NCBI GenBank assembly: GCA_029891345.1
Contig: CM056993.1
Span: 106,011,300-106,075,299, forward strand
Origin: Dryococelus australis
Lineage: Eukaryota > Arthropoda > Insecta > Phasmatodea > Phasmatidae
Length of the DNA: 64,000 nt
Direction: 5' to 3'
Shown piece after piece: positions 21,960-32,939 of the stretch; the first letter of the stretch is position 1; every line of letters begins with the position of its first letter. A program made the position numbers and the translations under genes. The notes beneath the pieces were generated by a model that was not told the origin of the DNA, did not search any database, and was given only the letters and a program-made list of their open reading frames with translations.

Positions 21960-23415
21960 GGACTGGCGACATATATGCTAATGGCCAAATAATGTGTTAT
22001 TGTGAAGAATAAATAAATATTCTAATAATGTGTAACCTTTGTGTGTAGGCGTGACAAGACCGAAGAACACTTTTATACTTGTAAAACGTCTTATCCTTGT
22101 AGACTTGAAGTTTTGGACGCTGACAAGAAGGATGACATCCCTTAACAAGCATGCATGTGACACAGACACTACAACCGGAATTCTACACTACGAGCAATGC
22201 TACAATGACGTCTCCATAGGTAAAGCATATGTTTAATGAAAAATGCTTTTCTTTATGCAGCGGATTCAGATCAAAATTATATTCCCATGATATATTTAAA
22301 AAAAGCAGGGTATGTAGTTCACCTTGGCTTGTAGCAAAATACCAATCTTACTAAGTAATCAGGCAGCTGGCAGCTAAAAGTCCTGAACGGTGCCCAAAAA
22401 AAGAGTGTTCTCGAGAAAAATTCAATTCCGGTTCAAAATTGCCACACTACACTGAGTTACTGTATTTGCCTGCGGCTTGGATCTGAATTAAATCGGTATA
22501 AAAAAATAAAACTGTTTATCTGAGGGGATTCGTGAGATTATTAACAGGAAGTTCTGATTAAGATGTTCACAGTCAAATAGGTCTCAGCTTCACATCCGGA
22601 GCAAAAGACTACTGTCTAAATATGTGAAAACATGTACCACATATCTTGCCGTTTTCACACTATAAATACTCATGAGTACTCTTCCCTTGTGCTGCAGCGC
22701 ACCTCCGGCGGCTATAAACCTCTAGTTGAGTAACATCTTACACGTCGATGCCGTCTTTATACTACAAATTCGACCGATTAAAATATCCGGGTCAGCATCC
22801 CTGGCTGCCATGTATGACGGCTTAACAAATCAAGATGGAGACCAGCTCCATTCACAATAATTACATTTTCACCAAAAATTCAAAATTTGAATCAACATTG
22901 TTGAGATAGAAACTATCCCTTAAGTGTACTCAAAAACCCTTTGTGACAATGAGGTCATGCGCAGCTGTCAACTTAGATGAACCATAGAATTTAATACAAC
23001 GTAACAACGCAATGCAAATAACAAAATAAACTATGCTGGGCTTGAAAGATATAAATGATACTGAAAAATAACAATTCATATGGGATTTGAATTTAGCATC
23101 TCACAAAAATAATTATTACGTTAAAGTATGTGCACGTAACCAAACCATGTACTTAATTATGCAAATATTGATCCATGCCGATATGACTGTCAATAAATGG
23201 TAAAAATTTTAGACGTCACAATATCAATATTTGTGTCTGCATAAAATAGAAAACACGAAAACAACTGCAGATTGAACGTCACAGCAAAAGTGGTACACAA
23301 CCCAGTAGACGCCTCTCATTGAGCTTCCAGGCATGCCGTGTCGGGCTCACGCATTCTGAACCACGCATACCTTTTTTCTGTGCACGAAGGCAAGCATTAC
23401 ATTCAAATAAGCTTT
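21960..23415. other. Gene-free stretch
   Basis: AT-rich DNA, short chance frames only; no repeat family shared with the rest of the window was noticed. Confidence 0.5.
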
Positions 23416-23426
23416 CGTAGATCAAC

Positions 23427-24425
23427 ATGGAACATAAAAGATGTCGGATGTCTGTAGCTATGGGAAGGCTGGTAATTTTGCATTGCCAAAGAGGTAAATA
23501 TCTGCATGAGATCAGCAAAATTGTGATTCGCAATGATTCTACTGTGCAAAATATCGCGCGTCACTTTCGTCAGTACAGTAGAACAGAGAAGAAAGAGAAG
23601 CGTGGTTCCAGAAAAATATTCACTGCGTTAGGCGAGGGATGGATTCGACGTAAAATTATGAATAATCTCGTGTTAAGTGCACCAACACTTGTCACGGAAG
23701 CAGAAGTCATCTTGGAGAAAAAAGCCTGCCCAGAAACCGAAAGGAAAGTCCTTCGTAGAGAGGACTTCAATGGTCGAGCAGCGCACAATAAACCGTCCAT
23801 ACATCAGCAAGAAGAACAAACGTCTGAGGTCCCAGCTTGCCAGATATCATCTTGATATATGCCGTTCATGGTCAAGTGAGCACTTTTTGAAGCTGTTTCA
23901 TCAGAAATAATAACCAATAAATAAATTTTATTGTGGACTCGGACTTTTGGTTTTAGGTATGGTGAATCTGTATTACTCACATGGCAGGGTTTACGTTAGT
24001 AAGTGGCGGAAGGATATAAATTGGTTGAAACAAAAAAGGAACTAGGGCTTCAAAAGTGCTCACTTTACCGAGAACGGCCTATAAATACTTTGACTACTGG
24101 AAAACATTAACATTTACCGATGAAAGTAAATTCAATGTGTTAGCATCGAATGGGAATGTCAGTATCTGGCGTAAACGAAACACGTAGCTTGCAGAAAGAG
24201 ATTTTCGGCCGACAGTGAAACACAGGGATGGGTCCCTGGGGGTATGGGATTATATGGCGGCTTTGGATGTAGGTAAACTCTATTTCATATATAATGCTAT
24301 GGATCATGAGGAGAGACCTGACATCGAGCACAGAGAAATTAGACTTACGGGATAGTGTTATGCTCTATCAGGACAACGACCTGAAACGTGCCACAGTGCC
24401 CAGACATCAATGTCATTGCAAGATT
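23427..24425 (+). pseudogene. Tc1-like transposase relic 3, split by a MITE
   Basis: N-terminal part 23,427-23,857: MGRLVILHCQRGKYLHEISK, then IVIRNDSTVQNIARHF (helix-turn-helix), RGSRKIFTALGEGWIRRKI (second DNA-binding helix set), and after a frame change near 23,790 NRPYISKKNKRLRSQLARYH. Catalytic part 24,084-24,400: LTFTDESKFNVLASNGNVSI keeps the first catalytic Asp, then WRKRNT, a stop, and FRPTVKHRDGSLGVWDYMA; a YQDNDLKRAT segment keeps the second Asp. This is the canonical Tc1 order. The third-acid region is missing because the match ends near 24,425 at a TTTA repeat. It is inactive: one stop, at least one frameshift and a lost C-terminus, besides the MITE insertion. Confidence 0.88.
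23858..24081 (+). mobile_element. MITE subfamily C copy inside Tc1 transposase
   Basis: Begins TATGCCGTTCATGGTCAAGT and ends TTACCGAGAACGGCCTA. It is flanked by TA on each side (23,856-23,857 and 24,082-24,083). Removing the element and one TA joins the Tc1 frame as ...HLDKYFDYWK..., the expected continuation, so the target site was TA. Confidence 0.92.
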
Positions 24426-24429
24426 ATTT

Positions 24430-25100
24430 ATTTATTTATTTCGCCTTTATTTTGTGGGCGCAGTTAAGGTATCATTTACCATTTGCGTTCTCTGCCACTG
24501 AACCCATTGTGCTCATACATACACTCCTTATATAAACGCAATAATTAAAGTAAAAAGAGAATTGCAGAAATCAATATATACTGTATCTAGCTGTTATAGC
24601 ACTACACTAATATAACAATTCATAATATTAATTCACAAACATTCCATATCTAACCGGAATGACTTCGAATGTGCCCTTCAAACGGAATGGGATAAGATTG
24701 AGCCCTCTTGCTCTGGAAGGTTGGTTCGATATATGCCAGATAGGCTTAAGGAGCTGGAAATAACTGTGGTCATCACAGTGTACCAACTGTCCACACATGC
24801 CTTTAAACGACAGAACATATACAGGCTGTATAGTTTTCATTGTGCTGTATAGCGTGACCTCAGAATGCATAGTTTACTGTTGTAAAATTATATATTATTT
24901 TGTGAAGATATTTACTTTTTGTATCTGTTGTATGATGATTGTAAATACATTTATTCGCCAACATACTCAATTTGCATATCCAAACTACTTTAATTACAAC
25001 AATGAAATATCATAGGATAGGTATACCACTGTCCGTGTGAGTTACTGTATATACCTTACGGTGGTAGTGTTTCAAAAAGCTCAGACATGCATGCTGGCAG
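24430..25100. other. Gene-free stretch beginning with (TTTA)n
   Basis: Starts with a short ATTT/TTTA run at 24,424-24,440. A minus frame at 24,628-24,870 (80 codons) has protein-like composition but I do not recognise it. It could be the end of an unrecognised retroelement. Confidence 0.35.
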
Positions 25101-25159
25101 TCCATGCCGTAAGAGTGTACTAAACATGCCTCCTGCTGTCGTCGAATGCTGTTGTTTCG

Positions 25160-25690
25160 ATCACGACACGAGGAGGAGACAAGACGCGGGGTGGTGATGC
25201 TCTCTGTGAGGTCTGGTCCGGAGCAGCGGCAAGACCTATTGTTACTGCAGCGGCAATAAGGCGACCTGTCGTGGAGGGGGGACGCTATGAAAAGCGAGCC
25301 AGCGAGCCGGGCTGAGAGAGGTTGGGTCTGGCAGAGGGCGAAGGAGGAATGTTTTGTCGTGATTACCCCGAGTCGTGACACGCCGTCTCGCGGGGCCCAG
25401 GCACACCTGCAAGCCTCCGAGCTACCGCCCGCCGAGATGAGCCGATTACCCCCACTCATGCAGTGGAGGGGGTTAAAGGGGGCGTGGCCGAGCACGACGC
25501 CGCGCCGCGCCGGCAACGCCAGGGCTGCGGCCCGCGTGACAAGTATATCTGTCCGCCGAGCCGCTCCGGTCGGCAGCTCCTTAATCCTTATCGGAGAACC
25601 TGGGTTGTTGCAGAACTCGGCCCGTTTGCGCCCTCACTCGGCTGCTCGTTGCACGCTCCGGTGGGTGCGCTGTCGTGGACGCACACGCTT
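25160..25690. other. GC-rich, CpG-rich island
   Basis: A ~530 bp block far richer in G+C and CpG than its surroundings (for example GACGCCGCGCCGCGCCGGCA at about 25,496). Open frames exist on both strands, as expected in GC-rich DNA, and none matches a known protein. It could be a promoter-type island, the GC-rich half of an LTR like that at 13,032, or part of an unrecognised element. Confidence 0.5.
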
Positions 25691-25724
25691 AGCAGCTGCT
25701 ATTTCATGCTGAAGCGAGCTCTTT

Positions 25725-26155
25725 TTTTTAAATGATAGTCTAGAAATATATTGTATTTTAGCCTTAGACGTTAACCTTCGAGTCCAGCAAAATACACTCT
25801 GTTTATTGTAGGCTGTTCACGGTAAAGTGAGTACTTTCGAAAGCCCTCTCGTTTTTAATAATAGTCAATAAATAGATTTTATTTTAGCGTTAGACGTTAA
25901 CTTCCGAGTGCGGTGGAATATTTACACTGTCTTCATTACTTACATGGAAATATTTATTTAAAAAGGTGGTTAAAGGATAAAAAATGTCTGAAAGGAAAAA
26001 GTTACTAGGGCCTCAAAAGTGCTCACTTCACCGTGAACAGCCCATACTTACATGGCAATATTTATTTTAAAAGATGGTTAAAGGATCAAATATGGCTGAC
26101 AGGGAAAAAGTAACTAGGGCCTAAAAAAGTTACTAATTTTACGGTGAGCTCCCTA
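25725..26155 (-). mobile_element. MITE subfamily B copy, interrupted by another B copy
   Basis: Reverse B sequence starts around 25,725 (GCGAGCTC then TTTAGCCTTAGACGTTAACC), stops at CTCTGTTTATTG, and resumes after the inner element with CTTACATGGCAATATTTATT to about 26,155. In uninterrupted B copies these motifs are contiguous. Confidence 0.78.
25810..26047 (-). mobile_element. MITE subfamily B copy nested in a B copy
   Basis: TAGGCTGTTCACGGTAAAGT at the left, CACTTCACCGTGAACAGCCC at the right. It is surrounded on both sides by the outer B element. The outer element reads continuously through a single TA when the inner one is removed. Confidence 0.88.
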
Positions 26156-26164
26156 ATAGAAGTT

Positions 26165-26585
26165 CGGACGTATTTTTTGTACATTCGTTATTTACGCGTT
26201 GACGCGTATCTCGGCAAATAAATGTCTTGCTAATATGATTTTTTGTCAAAAAAAATTATCTAAACCAGTACAGTGTTTTTATAATTCTAAGTTTATTCTA
26301 AGAGAAGGAAATCGTTAAAATGGTTTTAAAAATTGCATATTTAGAGCTTTCCTGCGCAGTTTCCTTAATAGGTAGGAGAAAAATAAAAACTGTATACTCG
26401 TAGTTCAATCTATGGGCTTTCATGGCGTGTAATAAAATCCCAGTGTTCAAGATCTCGTTCGCACAGGAAAGCGTAACAGCGGAAGCACTGCATGCAGGTT
26501 CACCGCCTTTCGCGTAGGAGCGACGGAGCGCTGGTCGCACGCGTTATTGTCGCCCCTATCGCTGTGTCTCGGAAGTGATAAAAAT
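26165..26585 (+). repeat. Old dispersed repeat R, copy 2
   Basis: Uninterrupted relative of 12,905-14,560, sharing GACGCGTATCTCGGCAAATA, GGGCTTTCATGGCGTGTAAT and CGTAGGAGCGACGGAGCGC. It serves as the empty-site reference for the two insertions in copy 1. Confidence 0.65.
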
Positions 26586-26607
26586 AATTTCGGTGCCATG
26601 AACTCTA

Positions 26608-26840
26608 AGGGAGAGTGGAGAGATTTGGGCGGTTCTTAACATCGAGGTCTTGAGAGCCGATGTGGGTGAGATGATGTATGAGCAGCGCCGGAATGAAAGG
26701 GTGCGGTGGGGGACGGGATATCCCCGAGAAAAGTCCGCCGACCAGCGGCATTGTCCGGCACGATGCCCACATCGAACCCGGTTCGTCTTGGTGGGAGGCG
26801 AATGCTCTATCCGCTGCTCTGCCGCGGCACCAGTTCAATA
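26608..26840 (-). mobile_element. tRNA-derived SINE (type 1), copy 3
   Basis: Reverse orientation, with AGATTTGGGCGGTTCTTAAC at its 3' end and GAACCCGGTTCG (B box complement). An internal deletion removes the segment between the B box and the GATGCCCAC region. Confidence 0.88.
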
Positions 26841-27012
26841 ACAGTGTCAATTCCCTGACTCAGCTGCCAATAGCGATAATAAAGCAGTGATGCACATACA
26901 GTATGCACAGTGGATTATACACAAAATGAAATAGCCATCGCCCTACAAAGGATTTTCGGTCAAAAAGTGCAGGAGTGATTGTGACCACAGTCTATATTCA
27001 TGTATTCCCGTA

Positions 27013-27392
27013 TCTATAGACTTTTTAAGGTAAAATGAGCACTTTTGAAAGCCCTGCTTAAGATCTACTTGTATGCACGTTGTGTATTACTTCGCCTTAT
27101 GTAAAATTAACATTGCCATAGGCCTCAAAAATAAATATTTAGCAAATTTTCTCGTTTTTATACTTCGATATATTAGAACTAAAATTAAGTGAAAGGAATG
27201 ATTTAAGTTAATACAAATGGTTACGTGGCACTTTTTATTCGACGTTAAGATATGGAACTACTTTCCATTATTTGTTACCAAATTTACGGGACTCATGCAA
27301 CTCAGTTCGCCTGTTAAAATGTATGTAGGTAGGAGCAGTAACTTTTTTCCAAGGTTGATTTCAAAAGTGCTCACTTTATCGTGAATAGCCTT
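27013..27392 (+). mobile_element. MITE subfamily A copy with an internal deletion
   Basis: TATAGACTTTTTAAGGTAAA at the left, CTTTATCGTGAATAGCC at the right. About 40 bp shorter than the other copies: the ATCACTTTATTCATGCGTC segment is missing after GGCCTC. Confidence 0.85.
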
Positions 27393-27639
27393 CACACGCT
27401 AACTTACAGCAATATTAAGGGACACGCGTATTTTCCAACGTAATCTGTAATAATCGTTACTACATAATGAAATTCCTTGAATACAGTGATATTATTGAAA
27501 AACGTTATCAGCCAACTCCAACATTCTCTGTTACTTCAGAATAACCCATTATAGAAGGTTCGAAGAATAACGTTTCATGACAGGCAACATCACTGAAATT
27601 ATGACATTTTTCCATTATCGCGAGAACGGTACATACAGA

Positions 27640-28440
27640 CAGCAAAAAAAATATATATATTCAAAGTATCTTGACATGGGATCCGGCGAATGAAGTTATT
27701 CGGTTAATAACATTACTGATACAACAAAACAATTCCTATTTTTGTGGTAACGGTATATATTGTAACGAAACATTCAAAATACCTTTGTATTGGGTTCGGC
27801 GAATGAAATTATTCGATACATAACGACAACAAAATAACAGAACGCTTATTGTAACGAAACATTCAAAATACCTTTGTATTGGGTTCGGCGAATGAAATTA
27901 TTCGATACATAACGACAACAAAATAACAGAACGCTTATTGTAACGAAACATTCAAAATACCTTTGTATTGGGTTCGGCGAATGAAATTATTCGATACATA
28001 ACGACAACAAAATAACAGAACGCTTTCTATTTTTGTGGAAACTGTAAATATTGTAACGGGACATTCGAAATACCTTTACATTGGGTACGGCGAAAAAGTT
28101 ACTGAGTTAGTAATACACACAAAATAACAAAACATTGTCAGTTTCTGCATACATGGTATAGATTGTAACGAAATGTTCTATATGTCGTTATATCTAATCA
28201 TTCGAAAAATTTACTAGATAAGTAACACCCTGAAAATAACAAAACATTTTAGGTTTTTGCGGAAACGAAATGTTGAAAATAACTTTTCATTGGTTCTGCC
28301 TAATAATGTTATTTAATAAGTAACGTTATTAAAATAACAGAAATATTTCCGTTTTCGCAGTAACTTTATTAACTGTTCCACGTATTAAAAAGTATTCGTT
28401 AATGTGTTACCACGACAAATAACGTCTTTCACTCCATTTT
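27640..28440. repeat. ~89 bp minisatellite
   Basis: At least three near-identical units start at about 27,763, 27,851 and 27,940. Each contains GTAACGAAACATTCAAAATA, TTGGGTTCGGCGAATGAAAT and GACAACAAAATAACAGAACG. Diverged units extend on both sides from about 27,640 to 28,440. No open frame is conserved between units, and the units are direct repeats without unique spacers, so it is not CRISPR-like. Confidence 0.9.
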
Positions 28441-28578
28441 GATAACCGATATCATATGAATAGATAAATTAACGGAAGAAAAGGCGTTACTTCCTCGAAT
28501 TTTGTTAAGTTATCCACCCCTGGTTACAACAAGTCTCGTCTGCCACACTTTCTAGATTTTCGTTAGAAACTCGGGGAC

Positions 28579-28601
28579 TTTTTTTTTTTTTTTTTTTTTT
28601 T
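28579..28601. repeat. poly-T run
   Basis: A run of about 23 T followed by an A-rich stretch. It may mark an old retroposon tail. Confidence 0.6.
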
Positions 28602-29184
28602 CGAAAGAAAAAAAAAGGTGGTAGTTACTTGTTTCCTTCTTCCAATGCAATGGCTTGTATAGGATGTTCGCGGTAAAATGAGTAATTCTTCAAAGCATTG
28701 CTTAAGAACTACTTGCATGCACATAGTGTATTCTTCCACCATAGGTAAAAACAACACTGCAATGGCACTTCTCACTTTATCATACGACGCGTCATTCAAG
28801 TGTAACTGTGAAATTAATGTGAAAGTAAATATCTTCCAAATTATCTCATTCTTATACTTAAATGCACAAAAAAATGTAAAGTAAAAGAAACCATATCAGT
28901 ATTCTCAGATGTTTACCTAAGATTATTAATTTGACGTTAATACGTGGAACTACTTTCCCATCCATCGTTAGCAACTTTACCAGATGCATGTCAGTCGTGC
29001 TCGTTTAAATATATACAGGTATAGGCTGTTCACGGTAAAGTGAGCACTTTTTAAGGTCCTGCTAAAACTTTCTTTCCTGAAAATTTCTATCTTTCTGCAA
29101 CTTTTTAGTATAAGTATTGTCGTGTAACTATGTACACGGTGTGTACATTTCTCCACTCTCAGAAATTTACATCTGAGACGGCAA

Positions 29185-30752
29185 TCTATACTAATATTAT
29201 AAAGAGGTAGTGTTTGTAACTTTGTGTGTTTGTGTGTTTGGATGTAGGAGGTAATCTTCGAAACTACTCATCCGATTTTAAAAATTCTTTCACCAGTAGA
29301 ATGCTACGTTATCACTGAGTGTCATAGGCTATATTTTATTTTAAAAATCAATAGGGATCCCTACAAAAACTCCAATAATGTAACCCAAAGTGTAAATAAA
29401 TGACCTATAAAATTCCTTACATTGCGTGCGCTGCGAAAACTATTGATGATAGAACAAAATAATGTACTACGGCTTTGCAGGACGGACAGATTCGGAAAAT
29501 AATACGTGTTGTGTGCTGCGTACGGCGCCAACCTTAGAAGCTCTACTGCCATTATGTGGGGAGTTACTTTTGTGTTTGCTGGGGATTTTCGGCAGACACT
29601 CCCTGTAGTTACAAAAGGGGCGCGTGTAGATATCATCAAAGCATGTCTTAAATCATCTCCCTTGTGGAGTTCTATTCAACACCTAAATTTTGCGAACGAA
29701 TCTATCTTGGTGGAGACACGCATAAAGATTTCCCACAACAATTGCTCAGACTTGGAGAAGGAGTTTTTCCTTCTCTAAATTTGGGCACTAATTCTGCTGA
29801 AATCATTTTAAATGATACATTAGGTCAGATAGTCCACAGTCTGCAGCATCTTATAGAAGCAGTATATCCGGGCCTCGAAAATTTACTAGAAAGAGACTTT
29901 CACTGGTTGTGTTCCAGGGCAATAGTATCACCTAGGAACGACACTGTCAATGAAATCAACAATCTCATTATACAAAGAGATCCCGGCCAAGTCAAAACCT
30001 ATAAGTCGATTGACACAGTCACCAATGTTGACGATGTCGTCCACTTTCCTCAAGATTTTCTAAATTCGCTTAATCCTTCTGGCTTGCCACCTCACGAACT
30101 ATCATTAAAAGTCGGTACTCCTATCATGTTTTTAAGGAATATAAGCTCTCCTAACATGTGTAATGGCACAAGATTGCTCATTAAAGACTGAAAGAAAATT
30201 TGATTGTCGCGACCATCCTCACCGGTCCAGCAGCCGGCCAGCTGGCAAACATCCCGAGGATTCCCATGATTCCCACGGATTTGCCAATATCTTTCAAACG
30301 GTTGCAATTTCCCGTAAAAACATCGTTCGCGATTACTATTAATAAGTCCCAGGGTCAAACTTTCTCTTTGGTTGGAATCGACCTACGAAAAGAGTGTTTT
30401 TCCCATGGCCAACTATATGTTGGTTTATCACGAGTTGGAAGTCCCGAGAAACAGTACATTTTGCTACCAAACAATAACAGGACGTCAAACATTGTCTACA
30501 GAGAATGTCTTAGCCAGTAACATATTGAATACTTCTATCTCAGATAAATTGCATTGTAATATAATGTATATTAATATGAAAAATTATAAAACAGTAAAAA
30601 AAAAAATATCAAATAAAAATAGCAAAAAAAACTTTAAATTATAATGTGCTTTTTTTAATTCTTTAGGAGAGTTTACCCAACCTAATTAATGCCGGGTTAA
30701 GCAGTTTTTTTTATCTTAATTGCACCCGTGCGAAGCCGGGGCTGGTAGCTAT
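29185..30752 (+). mobile_element. Helitron fragment (rolling-circle transposon)
   Basis: Starts TCTATACTAATATTATAAAG, a common arthropod Helitron 5' end, with host A before it. It ends in the typical hairpin region ACCCGTGCGAAGCCGGGG followed by CTGGTAGCTA, with host T after it. Helitrons insert between A and T without target duplication, which fits. At 1.57 kb it is far shorter than an autonomous Helitron (usually over 5 kb). It keeps only the C-terminal part of the helicase, with no HUH replication-initiator domain. Confidence 0.88.
29497..30520 (+). pseudogene. Helitron PIF1-type helicase, C-terminal part
   Basis: Remains of the superfamily 1 DNA helicase half of the Helitron Rep/Hel protein. 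Visible motifs in order: VFAGDFRQTLPVVTKG (motif III), CSRAIVSPRNDTVNEINN, LKVGTPIMFLRN, then ITINKSQGQTFSLVGIDL (motif V) and GQLYVGLSRV (motif VI). The Walker A and Walker B part and the N-terminal HUH nuclease are absent. The reading frame changes at least twice (about 29,715-29,725 and about 30,190), so it is non-functional. Family motifs make the identification firm. Confidence 0.92.
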
Positions 30753-31271
30753 AAAGTATATTTATTAATGGTTATTGCCTTTTGTAAAGCCCTTAAACAG
30801 TTCTCATTTTGCCGCGAATAGCCTATAGAGGTAGCCATATATTACAAATGGCAATTTCATTAAGTGTTCAAGTAACCGTAAGCAGTCTATATATGAAAGT
30901 CATATTTTATAATATTATATTTGAATACTTTGTTACAAACACCTCAATAATACGAGTAATAAACATGCTGTATTACTCGTAATGCCATATTCATGTGGCA
31001 AGTCCCCCCCACACCTTTTAAGGTTGTGGACCAAACAACTACTTTTATACTTCACTCTACTGTCAGAAAAATCCCCCTGGCCGCGGTTTTTTTTTCGCTG
31101 ACTGAATACAGCAGATTATTGGTGCTGACAAGGGCAGAGAGAAAAAAAATTGTGCCACGGAAGGCCGGCTTCTTTAAATATTTAATAATAAAAACCTTAC
31201 CCCTTCAAATACTGAAGTATCATTTCGTGATGTCACATTGAACTGTGGGATATTCGGCACAGTAATCAGTA

Positions 31272-31562
31272 TATAGGCTGTTCACGGCAAAATGAGCACT
31301 TTTGAAAATCCTCCTTAAGATCTCCTTTTCTGCTATTTGTGTATTCTTCCCCTTGCGTAAAATTAACATTGCCGTGGGCCTCATCACTTTATTCATGCGT
31401 TGGTCAAGTGAAACTGTGAAATTTTTGGAAAACTAAATATTTTAAAATCTGTTCAATTTTACACTTTGATGCTTAAAAAAAAAAAAAACATAAAGCGAAA
31501 GAAATAATTTGACTTATCACAAATGATTACCTTACACTTTTGATTCCATGTTAAGATTTATG
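31272..31562 (+). mobile_element. MITE subfamily A copy, right end lost
   Basis: TATAGGCTGTTCACGGCAAA start and all left-half landmarks; the match stops soon after TTTTGATTCCATGTTAAGAT. Confidence 0.82.
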
Positions 31563-31863
31563 ATAATTTTCTAATTATAATATGATATTACTTCTACCAA
31601 AACAGTAATATGATACCCCTCCTTCGTGGAATTGTAATCAACGGATTACTTCCCATCTAATTTTTATGTTATTAAACATAAAACTCATTAACCGCCAAAC
31701 ACAAATACGTATGTTCATAAAATACAAAGACTTAAATAAAATCTATTTTTAATTAATTTAACTTAGTAAAACTTCTGAATTACGCGAAAACTTCTGTTTG
31801 TTTTCAACATGAGCGTGATCACTATCTGACTCTTCCGATTCCAAACTGAAGCTACCAAATAGC

Positions 31864-32112
31864 AGGGGCCGTGGTGGCTAAGCGGTTAGGCTGCTCGCCT
31901 CCCACCAAGACAAACCGGGTTCAATCTCCGGTCCGGTCACCTCAGATTTTCACATGTGGGGATCGTGCCGGACGATGCCGCTGGTCGGCGGATTTTCTCG
32001 GGGATCTCCCGTTTACCCCGCCCTTGCATTCCAGCGCTGGTCTACTGTCACCTTTTTTCATCAATACCTCGTTGTTAAGAACAGCCCAAATTTCTCAACT
32101 CAACTCAACTGA
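31864..32112 (+). mobile_element. tRNA-derived SINE (type 1), copy 4
   Basis: GGGGCCGTGGTGGCTAAGCG (A box), ACCGGGTTCAATCTCCGG (B box), full body, and a tail of repeated CAACT (32,094-32,108), the likely retroposition tail. Confidence 0.92.
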
Positions 32113-32508
32113 ACTTAGTAGCAGAGAAATAATAGTGTATTTAACTTGACGTTAGCCTATTGCATGACTGGCTAGGCTCGCTCTTAACTATGATTGGCGA
32201 AACAGGTGCTTAGCAGAAAGTCAGTAGCAACAGCGAGGGATCGGGGAAGAATCCAATTTGTCATTTTCAGTGCAACTGATGTTTTAAGTTTTGGAACACC
32301 TTTCGACAAGAAAGTTCCTATTTGCGATATCATTTTGTAAAATTAGTCTTACATTAACTTTCAGGTTAGTTCCTAAATTATAAAAGACATCAACATATAG
32401 CAGTGTTATCTGGTAGACATCTAATACGCATAGAAATATTTTCCATTTATACCAGATCTAGGAACCAGAGATATTTTCAACACGTGTGTTTTGTGAAGTC
32501 AATGCTGC

Positions 32509-32937
32509 TAAAGACTGTTCAGGATAAAATGAGTACTTTTGAAATCAACCTTAGGAAAAAAATGTCACTGCCTCTATCTGCATATATTTTAACTGGCGCA
32601 CTGAGTGACATGCGCCCAATACAGTTGGTAACGATGGATGTGATGTAGTTCCGTATCTTAACGTCGAATAAATAGTGCTAGGTAACCATTTCTGATAACT
32701 TAAGTTATTTCATTCGCTTTCTGATTTTTTTTAATGAATCGAAGAGTAAAAATTTGCAGATATGTAAAATATTTACTTTTATAATAATTTCGCGGTTTCA
32801 CTTGACCGACGCATGAATAAAGTTATGAGACTCATGACAAATTTAATCTTACATAAGGCGGAAGAATACACAAAGTGAGTGCAAGTAGATGTTAAGTTAG
32901 GTTTTCAAAAGTGCTCATTTTACCGTGAACAGCCTAT
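32509..32937 (-). mobile_element. MITE subfamily A copy
   Basis: Reverse orientation: AAGACTGTTCAGGATAAAAT left, TTTACCGTGAACAGCCTATA right. Full length. Confidence 0.87.
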
Positions 32938-32939
32938 AG

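Larger units (their letters stand above)
29022..30829 (+). mobile_element. MITE subfamily C copy, split by a Helitron
   Basis: Left part 29,022-29,184 starts TAGGCTGTTCACGGTAAAGT and holds C landmarks (TAACTATGTACACGGTGTG, CTCAGAAATTTACATCTGAG). The right part 30,753-30,829 ends CTCATTTTGCCGCGAATAGC. The two parts together make a normal-sized C element (about 240 bp). Confidence 0.85.
28655..30892 (+). mobile_element. MITE subfamily A copy, host of a nested insertion
   Basis: Left part 28,655-29,021: TATAGGATGTTCGCGGTAAA, then ACTACTTTCCCATCCATCG, to TTAAATATATACAGGTA. The right remnant 30,830-30,892 ends GTAACCGTAAGCAGTCTATA. Between them is a C element that itself holds a Helitron piece. 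The right remnant is diverged, so the assignment of that end is less certain than the left. Confidence 0.7.

Noticed and set aside
25010-25735. 168- and 141-codon frames on opposite strands
   Set aside because: They mirror each other over a GC-rich island, where stops are rare; no motif on either strand.
27640-28440. Repeats with regular spacing, considered as a CRISPR-like array
   Set aside because: The whole ~89 bp unit repeats with no unique spacers, and the context is eukaryotic.
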